This document shows, piece by piece, positions 1-9,457 of a stretch of DNA of 64,000 nt; the first letter of the stretch is position 1; every line of letters begins with the position of its first letter. The position numbers and the translations under genes are program-made. The stretch covers positions 65,908,501-65,972,500 of the forward strand of contig JAZHRO010000003.1 in the NCBI GenBank assembly GCA_037157565.1. The letters run 5' to 3'. The DNA is from Thalassia testudinum. Lineage: Eukaryota; Streptophyta; Magnoliopsida; Alismatales; Hydrocharitaceae. The notes under the pieces were generated by a model. The model worked only from the letters and a program-made list of their open reading frames with translations. It had not been told where the DNA came from and did no database searches.

Positions 1-633
1 AAATACCTTACTCGGGGCATGTAAGCACCTTGTGCTAGTTCAAGTGCCATGGGCGGGAATATCCTAAAATGTCGATTGCTAGGGCCTGAATTTAGCTATA
101 GAACACCATGGGTGGCACTATCTCAAAGTGTCGAAAGCCAGGGTTCTAGGGGTTGCCATGGGTAGTGCTATCTCGAAGCATTGATTGCTAGGGACCCTAT
201 AAGGATTGATGGTGGGAACTAGGAATCTGATACAGATCATGTTGTAAAGCCAATCTGAAGCTAGAAATAATGAAGAAAAAGAGAGAGAAAACTCTCCCAA
301 AAATGCAAAAAATTCTTCTATCTCTCTCTTACCAAAACGCACTGCAAACTGAACCTGGGCTAAACATGTTACAAGCACAAGTGCTTTAACTGCGGAATTC
401 AATGAACCTTAGGTTAGATCCTGTGGGCCTTAGAAACCTTTGAGGCAGACTAAGGCTAAAGCTGGTCAGGTCCAGATCTTGGTTGGCACTTGAGTACCTC
501 TAGGCCTATTATTAGCATTCTGACCTAATCTACAAAAGAAAGCACATATCAGAGATCTGAACACATGGTCTAGAATTCGAGTTAATTCTGTAAGATTTTG
601 CTAAGAGACTAGCAAAAGTTAGGCATGGGGGTA
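1..633 (+). mobile_element. Element A (family 1 gypsy), 3' noncoding region
   Basis: This is the untranslated 3' part of a plus-strand Athila/Tat-type element whose body lies left of the window. It aligns, as reverse complement, with 26391-26966 and 41555 onward in element F: the repeated phrase CCATGGG(T)GGCACTATCTCAAAGTGTCGA occurs in both, split here for length. No protein domain is seen. Open frames here are short and I treat them as chance. It ends in a polypurine tract directly before the LTR. Confidence 0.8.
619..633 (+). promoter_or_regulatory. Polypurine tract of element A
   Basis: TTAGGCATGGGGGTA immediately precedes LTR start TGATAATAATG. The same core GCATGGGGGTA precedes the LTRs of B and C and, in reverse complement or near-identical form, those of D, E, F and H. 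This is the plus-strand primer site for reverse transcription. Confidence 0.85.
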
Positions 634-3188
634 TGATAATAATGTCATCATCAGCCATATCTAGCTTTATTTAGTCATAATCAAGGATTAAATGCTCTTA
701 CATAATCGCCAGAGGACCATAATTCATTGCAAATCCATTCTGAGAGAATAATAGTAAAATAGGGGTAAAACTACATTTTTAATAGCATATCTCAATTGTA
801 GTACAATCACAGGTTTTCTTAGTTGTTAAATAAAGATCAAAGGGTCATAAATGTCTAACAAGTGAGTCCGTACAGATAGAAAAGTGTTTTCGCTCATTTC
901 AGGAATTAAATGATATCTGAAACCCTAAAAATAGACTTGCTTAATCTATTGATGTTTTTGTTAGGATGAAATTCACATAAACCCTCTAAAAATCATAGAA
1001 AAATATTCTCTAGGGTTTGGTTCATTCAATTTGACCATCAGAACCCATTTTGACCTAAAATAGAGTATCAGACAAACCTACACCCTAATTTGGGTATTTG
1101 CATAAATTACCTAGTCAAATGAGGTCAAAACCTAAATATAACTTTACCATTGTATTCCTTGGGTCCAAATTAGATTTGTGCAAAAAGTTGGGCCCAATCT
1201 GAGATCATCTTGACCTAGTTTGCAATTTGATCCTATCTAAGTCTATTCTCTCACACATATGCCCCTAACTTTTGAATCCTTTACAAATAGGTCCCTACCA
1301 CCATTGGTGTGAACGTACCTTACTCCGACGAGATTTGAGTGGAGATTTCTCTCTCGATTCTCAATTAAACTTTTCCAAATTTGAACCGGAGATTCTTTGT
1401 GAAATTCCCTACCAATTGAGACCTGTCTTGAGCTCTAATTCATTCCCAAAAGGTTATGTGAACCATTCAATGGTTCGGGTATCCTATTTCATAAAAACCT
1501 TTCGAGCTTGGAAGCTTCTTTCCAAGCTTGGAAGTGCTTCCTATAGACTATAAAAGAACCACTGATGCATGGCCGAACTTTTTAGCAAGGTCTTGGAGCC
1601 AAACCCTATTCAAAACTCCACCTCCGGCCCCTCTCTGCCTTAGCTCTGGTGAGCCTCTTCCTCCATCGTCTCCGGCCTCCCAACCGCCAACTTGGGAGTG
1701 CCAATATCTCCTTCTCCTTCATCCGCTCAACGACCAAATTAGGAGTGTCCCTACGTCATTCTTTGTCACTGCCACCTCATGGAGCAGTTCCCTTCTCCAG
1801 CATCGGCCTACCAACACCGATCTCGTTCTCCCTCCTTTTGTCCACTTAGAATAGGTAGTTAGTTTCCTTAGATCCTTAGGTTAGATTTACACCCCAAAAA
1901 CCGAAAAATATTCCCTCGACACATGCTATCACCCTCGCTTTCTCTGCATCCGACAACCACTTCGGTGAGGCATCCCCATCGCTACACACCTCCATCCGCC
2001 TCGCCGAAACCCTCACAACCTTCACCACAACTCACCCATCAAAACCCCTTTCCTATTTTGCTCCATCACTCACCCAAACCATCTCTCGAGCAACCCACCT
2101 CTAGACCTTCTTCTCTACCTTTGCTCCACCTCCACACTTCACGAAACACCACCACACCACATGCATTCCATTTGTCGCCATCCAGTGACTCTTCGGAAGT
2201 GCTTTAACATGGCCAAGATGCCTTATTCTTGGTTTTCATGTTACAGGTCTTGCCCGCCATTAAAGGAAAGCTTCAAGCAAGCCTGAAGCTTGCTTCATGC
2301 TCGATAACACCAGGCATCATGTCTAGGCGACGCAGAACCACTCCAGGTCTCCTTTTTGACCTTCAATTGGACCCTTTGACCAACAGAGAATAGGAATTCG
2401 ATGAAGGAGCTACTACTGCCTACTCTGCGAAGAACAGGGGACAAGATAATCCCATATTAGATACGGATGACTCCCCCATGCAGTTTAAATTGATTTTATG
2501 CATCTGGCTTATCACCTCAGCATGCACAAGGGGTGAGGTCCGCACATGCACGCCCATTGCACGTTCTTGCCTGCAGCCACGCCACGCGAATCTGAGCTTT
2601 AAATAGTTTATCCGTATACCTGGCTCCAATTAGCATATATCTGAGAGGGGAAAAGGAACAAGAAAAGAGATAAGAGGGAGGGGGTTTTGCTCTTGCAGGT
2701 AGTCGTGCGACACTTAATCGCGAGAAGAGGAAAAGCGCCAAAGCAAGGAAAGTTGAAGAAGAAGAGACCCTTGAGTCTCTTGGAGGCACTGTAGCAACTG
2801 ACTGTTTAAGACATCTCATCCACGCATCCACCATCTGATTTCACATATCCAGGCCTCTCAGGATCTATTGCTTAATCATCTTGCGTGAACTAATTGTGGT
2901 TGATACTATGCAAACATTTGAAATAATTGTGGTTAAATTATAAGATTAATTTGGTGATTCAAATAACCATTTTAATCCCTTCTTTTTGCACTTCATTACT
3001 GAGCTTCATTTCTATTAAGTCTTGATTGTAATTTCTTATATCTTTGACTCAAATTGTGATCTTGAATTTTAAATTACCATCTTGCTCCTTGCATTTGACC
3101 CTGAACTTCAACTTCGAATATAAATTTTATTTGTTTTTCACATTGATTCGAACTATATTACAACACGATGACTTTAGAATCCATTTCA
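634..3188 (+). mobile_element. 3' LTR of element A (family 1)
   Basis: LTR of about 2.55 kb starting TGATAATAATG and ending CCATTTCA. Its start, middle and end align with the solo LTR at 53256-56173 and the LTR at 23738-26390, for example the block with AAACCCTAAAAATAGACTTG near 925. A TATA box is at 1549-1555. The flanking GAACG at 3189-3193 would be the target duplication, but the left end of A is outside the window. The host may be the H LTR; this cannot be proved here. Confidence 0.8.
1505..1555 (+). promoter_or_regulatory. LTR A core promoter: hairpin plus TATA box
   Basis: TATAAAA at 1549-1555. Just upstream, AGCTTGGAA (1505-1513) and TTCCAAGCT (1520-1528) form a 9-bp inverted repeat with a 6-nt loop. 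The same arrangement is present in the solo LTR of this family (54148-54198). Confidence 0.6.
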
Positions 3189-5511
3189 GAACGATTAGCA
3201 GTTCCTTTATTAAGTTCCAAGGTTTACTGAATCGTTTGTTGGTATATTCTACCAAGCTGGGGGTTCAGAATGCCTTAAAACTTTGCATACACTTAGTAAA
3301 ATACCTGATCTTACTCAAGACAGGTTTATTTTATTATTTGAAATTTTTTAATGATTTTATTTATATACAAAGTGACACAATTCTAAGCCTACAAGAGTGT
3401 TTCTATGTGTAATCTAAGGCCTTGAATTCAATTCTAAAGATTGGAAATGTGGTAAAGACATTCACACATCATATAAAAGGTATATGAATCATTAAGCATG
3501 ATTTTTACATTGAATTTCATTAATAAATCATACATGGATAGTTAAGCATTAGAAATAGTTGACAATATAATACACACAATAGATTACAAGCATTTATATC
3601 AAATAAAAAATCCATTCATATACATGAATGCTTGCTTCAATAAGTTTTAACACTATCCAATAGGTTAGTTCACTTAAACATTCAAAACCCCTTCCAAATT
3701 TCAGCTCAGGTTCATCAATCAGCCATGACAATGGCTTATCAAGCAGAGCTAGCTACTACTTCCATCTCATACCAGACGTTAGGGCAGCAGTTCAGATGGC
3801 TTAAATCCTTGATTCAGCCACTGCAGCTACTCCAGCAGCTGCCTGATCATGAAACTAGCAGCTGGAAGCTACTGCTCCAATGCTGAAATTAACCCAGATC
3901 ATACCTAAGAAGGTCTGATCTAAGGTACAAAATTCCAAAAACATTTCTAACAAACCAAAACCTACCCAAAATCCTTTGAAATCAAGTTCTTAAAATTTGA
4001 AATCCATGCAACCACTTCCATTTTTTAAAAATTCTCAAAGGACTCTAATATGATCTCCTATTTACATTATGGACAATGTAAAGAAGAAGATCACACTAGG
4101 TTTTGAAATTGACTCAAAACAACTCCAATTCTCCATTAAAACCTTGGAAACTTCTTCTGATTCTCAGAAAGATTAGAATTAAATCTAATTGGAGTAGGGG
4201 TCATGTAGCCTTATTTAGGCATTTGCTTTAGGATTTAATTAGATGATCTAATCACCAAAGATTCCTAAGCACTATAGCACAGTACTCAGGATCTTAGTTA
4301 ATCCTAGAAAAACCAATTGGGATCATTGTTTAGCCCAAAATCAGTAGCACTAATTCTCCTTGGCTAAACTACCCAATTTGAAACTCAAATTAGGCAACTA
4401 CTCATTTAAACACTGAAATTAACTCAAAACACCTCGAAATCCTCATATTATACGTAATTTATCTCGACAAAACTCAAATCGTTCGAATGAATCCTTTTAA
4501 AGCAAATTGACTCCAATTGCAAAATTGGGCATGAAAATCAATTATGAAAGACTCGAGCGAATTGGTTCAATTAAAACTAGTTCTGAATTAGGTTTTGATG
4601 GATGGATGGGTCTTTGTGGATTTATGGAGTGAATGGGAGAACCCCTAAATGGGTTTTAGGCGCTAATTTCTTATCTAGGAGCCAAGATTCCCAGATCTGA
4701 ATTAGGCCTTGATGGATAGGTGGATGATGGATAAAATGTGAGGAAAAATTAGAAACGAATTGTGATGTGTAGGTAAAGCTGTATGCGTCAAAATGGAGGT
4801 GGAAAAGTACCTCTCTGATCTGAATTGATCAAAGAGGGCAGAGTGAATCTAAGTTGATCTACTCCAAAGTAACACTAAACCATCATCAAATTTTATCTCT
4901 AATTACATCAATTGACCTAAATTACACTAGCTAACACTATAACTAATCTTTAAAATAGGAAAACTACACTATGAAAGAAATAAATCTAGCTAAGGGAAGA
5001 AAGTGATGTCTAAGGCACCAGTCAACGGCTGATGAAGAAGAAAGGGGAGAAGACCATTTAGCTGATGAGGGAGGTGTCCAAGAGCCATCAGCCGGTGGCT
5101 GGAGGCGATCGATGGAGGAAGAACTTGCTCTGTCACCGCAAGTGATGAAGGGAGGTGAGAAGCTAAGGGAATAGAGTGAAGGGAACCACTCAGGGGGTAG
5201 GGAGTTTGTTAGCCATTTGCATGAGCTCAACAAGTGCTTAAGTAGGTGAAGTGATTGTGATCACCGTGGAGGTGCGATTAAGCACCTAGGTCACCGACGG
5301 TGGAGATGAAGAGAAGGGAGCACGCAAAGCTCCAATCCAAATCGTGACTATAGGATAAGATCTAAGGCAAAGGGTGATCACACGTGCCGAAGCACACGAA
5401 GCTTTGATTCAGGGATGGCTAAAGGATCAAAAGTCTATGCAATCAACAGCCATGATCTCGTGAGTTGCAGTCACTACAGTAAACCCAACGCAACAACAAC
5501 TGTATTGGAGA

Positions 5512-5518
5512 TTTTATA
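5512..5518 (-). promoter_or_regulatory. TATA box of H LTR
   Basis: Reads TATAAAA on the minus strand, roughly 520 bp downstream of the LTR start at 11886 when the LINE-1 insertion is ignored. Confidence 0.5.
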
Positions 5519-5824
5519 AAGAGGCCCAAATGGCGAAATGGGAAAAATTTTGCAGATTAGCCCAAAGTGGTGAGCAATGTTTACAACATAGTCCCTAGGT
5601 GTTACAAAATAACCCCTGGCACCTTACACTTAAGTCCTTGAGACTTTAAATGTTAAGAAAATGTCATTGCCCTAAGGACCTAAATGTGAAACTCTAAATG
5701 CAGGGTCATAGTCATGTCCAAATTCAAATAAATTTTTATTGAAGTCTAATTGAACATTTAGAAAGTTGATTTCACTTTTGATTTAAAGTTTTGAACTCAA
5801 TTATGTGTTCAATTTGCAATTGGA

Positions 5825-5839
5825 TCATCATTTGACATT
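5825..5839. repeat. LINE-1 target-site duplication, left copy
   Basis: TCATCATTTGACATT, identical in all 15 positions to 11695-11709. The last two T overlap the poly(A)-derived T run (5838-5852), so the true length is 13-15 bp. Confidence 0.9.
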
Positions 5840-5865
5840 TTTTTTTTTTTTTGAAAGAAAGGAAT

Positions 5866-5885
5866 GCTATCGAATCACCGATAGC
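5866..5885 (-). other. LINE-1 3' terminal stem-loop containing the ORF2 stop
   Basis: GCTATCG and CGATAGC form a perfect 7-bp stem around a 6-nt loop just before the poly(A) tail. The ORF2 stop codon TAG (5867-5869, minus) lies in the 3' arm. LINE-2 has the same stem, with a different loop, at 38948-38966. Plant L1 3' stem-loops are known as recognition structures for the encoded reverse transcriptase. Confidence 0.8.
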
Positions 5886-8800
5886 AAACCAGGAGAGCTA
5901 TTATTGATAATAAAAAAATAATTTACAAGTTCGACTCCCAGTACTGTATGAGCCTCCAGCAAAAATTTACAATGTTTTCCACATGAGCTGGGGTCTCCTG
6001 AAAAACACTCATTTCTAGCCCTCCATACTGCCCACAGAGCCGCCACCATATGTATATAAGGCTTATTCCCATCTACCAGACAGCTCCACAAATTTCCCCA
6101 GGTGGGTAAGGACTCATTGCATACTCTCCTCCAAACATAATCAGTGATAGCACATGAAGAGAAGATATGATCTGTAGAATCATTATGCAACCCACACAAA
6201 TAACAAAACTGGGTTGGGGTCCCCATCCTTCTGTGCCTCAGATCTCCAGTAATCAAACCATCCCTCCTGCACAGCCATAAGAAAATTTGTAACTTTAATG
6301 GTATTTTTAACTTCCAAAGCTTTTTCCCCATTTCTTCATCTTCCGCCATCCTGGAGGACATTATCAATTTGTCATAGGCAACCGCAGTAGAAAAATTACC
6401 TTCCCATTTGTATGTATCATATTCATGAGGCATGGGTTTGAAAGCAGCAAGCTCTTGCATGAGACGTTCATTCTCTACGCGTGTTCTTGTTTCATGATTA
6501 TTCCTCCCGCCAATATTTAACAGCCACTGCTCCGAATACACATCCCAATAATCAGCTACCACTGCATTTTTATTTGCTGCAGTAGCATAAGCAAGGGGGA
6601 ACCTATCTTTAAGCGTCCCTCCGTGCCCCCAATTCTCCAGCCAAAACTTAAAGCTTTTTCCATCACCTAAAACAGATTTGAAAAAGTTCCAATTTTCCTT
6701 CAAGGCGCACACCACAGAAAGCCAAAACGGGGATGGTTTACGTGGGTTAAGACGATTTATCTCATCATTGGTACTCCCATAACTGTCCTGAATAATTTCT
6801 GTCCAAGTTTTTTTTTCCCCCTGCAGTAACCGAACAGCCCATTTCAACAGTAAAGCTTCATTGAATTCCTTAAGGGATCTGACACCCATGCCTCCCAGCT
6901 TCTTTGGTTTGCAAATTAATTCCCATTTTAAGGGTTGAAAGAAAGCCCCTTTATGGGAGGCCCCTTTCCAAAAGAATCTTTTCCGCATCACCTCCAGCTT
7001 TTTCCAAATAGAATTTGGAGCTCTCAGGACAGAGAAGAAGAAAACAGGAATCGATGTGACAACAGAATTCAGTAATATATACCTCCCCCCTTTTGATAGG
7101 TATCTACTGCTCCAGCCCTCCAATTTTGTAGCTATCTTTTGAAAGAGGAAAGACCAATCTGCTTTCTTCAGCTTAGAACATTTCAAAGGCAGACCCAGAT
7201 ATTTAACCGGTAGTGGCACCACAGGTGTACCAAGAGTGGCAGAGATCTCATTCTGTAAACCATCATTCATCCCAAAACAGACTAGGGAAGATTTACTTCC
7301 ATTCAATCTGAGCCCAGAAACCTCTCCAAACAATTTAACCATATGTAACAAAGCCTGCGCTTCTCTCTTCCCCCCTTCTACAAGAAAAACAGTATCATCA
7401 GCATACTGAAGTATAGGAGCTAGAGCCCTATGATTAGACATTGAATACCCCCTTATAAAACCATCCACAGCCAATTTGCAGGCAAACCTAGCCAAAGTAT
7501 CCACCACAAGATTAAAAATTAGAGGGGCAATAGGACAACCTTGCCTTGCTCCACATTGGGGCTGAATCCAAGAACGGCACGGTTTACCATTTATCAATGG
7601 GGAAAAAGAGGCTGTCGTAATGCATCTCTTCACCCATTGAATCAATAAGGGTGGAAATTTCCTCCTTTTAAGGATCTCCCACAAGTATGACCAGCAGATA
7701 GAATCATAGGCTTTTGAGAAGTCTACTTTCCATAAGAAAGCCTTTGATTTTCTCCTTTGCCACCCCATTACAATTTCCTGCGCCACAATGAATGACTCTT
7801 GTAACGATCTCCCAGGAAGAAAAGCTGATTGAACAGGCATAATCAAATCCTTTAAAACCTCCCGCAATCTGTTAGCAATAACCTTACTAATAATAAGGTA
7901 GATGGAATTTGATAACGCAATGGGTCTGTAATCAGAAAAACTTTCTGCACTTGATTTCTTGGGCAACAAAAACAGGTAGGATTTGTTTAGCCTCTCAAAA
8001 CCAGAGTTACCCACTTCAAACTCATGGATGACCTTCATTACATCCACCTTAACAACATTCCATAACTCTCTGTAGAAAAACACCTGAACACCATCTGGAC
8101 CTGGAGCCCCTTCATTATTTAAATCTTTAATGGCCTTTAGCACTTCCTGTTCAGAAATAGGGGTCACAAGCATGCCACTCTGTTCATTATTTACACAAGG
8201 GAAATCCATTGCTGCCATCCTCCATGAACCTCTTGGAGTTGCCTTGGAAGCTTCTTTAAAAAATTTTGTTGCTTCAGATCTGATCTCCTTAACCGAGGTA
8301 ATATTTCTTTCATCAACTTTAATAGATGAAATAAGGTTGAATCTCCTTCTAGCACTGGCCGCAAGATGGAAAAATTTTGTGTTCGCATCACCCTCTTTAA
8401 GCCAAAGCTGTCTGGATTTTTCCCGCCAATCCATTTCAATTTTCAGGTCTTCATCCCTCACAATTGCTTGCATTTGCTGCCTCAATTGCTACTCCTGTTG
8501 GTCCAAATTCAGCCTGCACTCTTTCATATCTAAATCCCTGATGACTGTCAAGGCTTCCTTCCTCTTCTGGTCTCTAATCAGGTTCACAGCCTGCCCATAT
8601 TCTTTCAACATTTCACGCAGACCAACCAATTTCGCAACCAACTGCTGTGTGGCAGTGCCTTGAACATCCTTGCTCTGCCACCACTGAGAAACCATTTGCA
8701 CAAAGCCTTCTTCCCTAAACCAAGATCTCTTGAGTTTGAAATATGACCCCGTGTCTGCATTCACCCCACTGTCCCAAACCAAAGGCGTGTGGTCAGAGAA

Positions 8801-9457
8801 CGGTCTATCAAGGCTCAAAACAGCTGATAACTGAAAACTCTCTAACAAACTAGGACTGCCAAAGAACCTGTCCAATTTGGAAATCTGTCCACTTCCATTC
8901 CTCCAAGTATATTCCACACCACTGATGGGAAATTCAGTCAAGCCCATGTTCTGCACAGCCAATTGGAAGCCTGTTGAAGAACTGTCCATTCTCCCATCTG
9001 GATTGTCATCACCAGAAAGATAACAATTGAAATCACCCCCTAACAGCCATGGAGTCTCTTGCACTCTTTGATGCATTGCATAAAGTTCCTCCCACAAGCC
9101 AACCCTCTCTGCTGCCACACAAGGACCATAAATACATGATATAAACCATTCCATATCACCTTGGGGAGATTGACACCTGCAGGAAATTAAGAACCTATCA
9201 CGAAAAATCTCAGTTACTGAAATGGCAGACTTTCTCCACCAAAAAGCCATACCACCAGACCGACCAGCAGCACCCTTAGCCACAATATCACTATGGCCAG
9301 ATTGTTTGAAACAGTCCCATTCTTGACCATTCTCCCTCTCCAAGTGAGTCTCTTGTAAAAGGGCACAGTCTATCTCCCATTCAGAGAGATATCTACAAAG
9401 AGAAGCCCTTCTTTGCTTGTTGCGTAGCCCACGCACATTCCACGACAAAACTCTCAT
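5867..9457 (-). pseudogene. LINE-1 ORF2: endonuclease-reverse transcriptase, one in-frame TAG
   Basis: This is the enzyme for target-primed reverse transcription. The first part (9457-8489, 322 codons) is an AP-like endonuclease: WNVRG with Asn7, QETH (Glu36), IYGP 109-112, GDFN 141-144 and catalytic SDH 221-223. An in-frame TAG (8486-8488) follows. The same frame then runs 872 codons to 5867 with RT motifs FSKAYD (residues 256-261 of that part), ARQGCP (313-318), YADD (361-364) and YLGLPLK, and a C-terminal CYLC...C zinc-binding RT motif near residue 760. No RNase H domain is seen. Start ATG (9457) overlaps the ORF1 stop as ATGA. Apart from the one TAG the frame is complete, so the copy may be defective by a single change, unless the stop is read through. 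Confidence 0.93.

Larger units (their letters stand above)
3189..5839 (-). mobile_element. Element H, 3' LTR, distal part (R/U5 side)
   Basis: This minus-strand stretch continues, across the LINE-1 insertion, to the LTR start at 11886. A TATA box (reverse complement TTTTATA, 5512-5518) lies about 500 bp into the LTR once LINE-1 is removed. No coding domain is seen. The far LTR end is not recognisable, so the lower limit is set at the end of LTR A; A may have inserted inside this LTR. Total visible LTR is about 2.8 kb. Confidence 0.6.

Noticed and set aside
118..402. Minus-strand open frame of 94 codons near the left edge
   Set aside because: It lies in the 3' noncoding region of A and is not open in the homologous part of F over the same span; no domain is seen.
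3044..3412. Plus-strand open frame of 122 codons
   Set aside because: It crosses the end of LTR A into the neighbouring sequence, so it cannot be an old gene; it is rich in Phe and Leu from T-rich DNA.
8130..8663. Plus-strand open frame of 177 codons, and others at 9599-10684
   Set aside because: These are antisense to the LINE-1 ORF2 and ORF1 coding strand and show no domain; the repeats at 9599-10684 mirror the ORF1 duplication.
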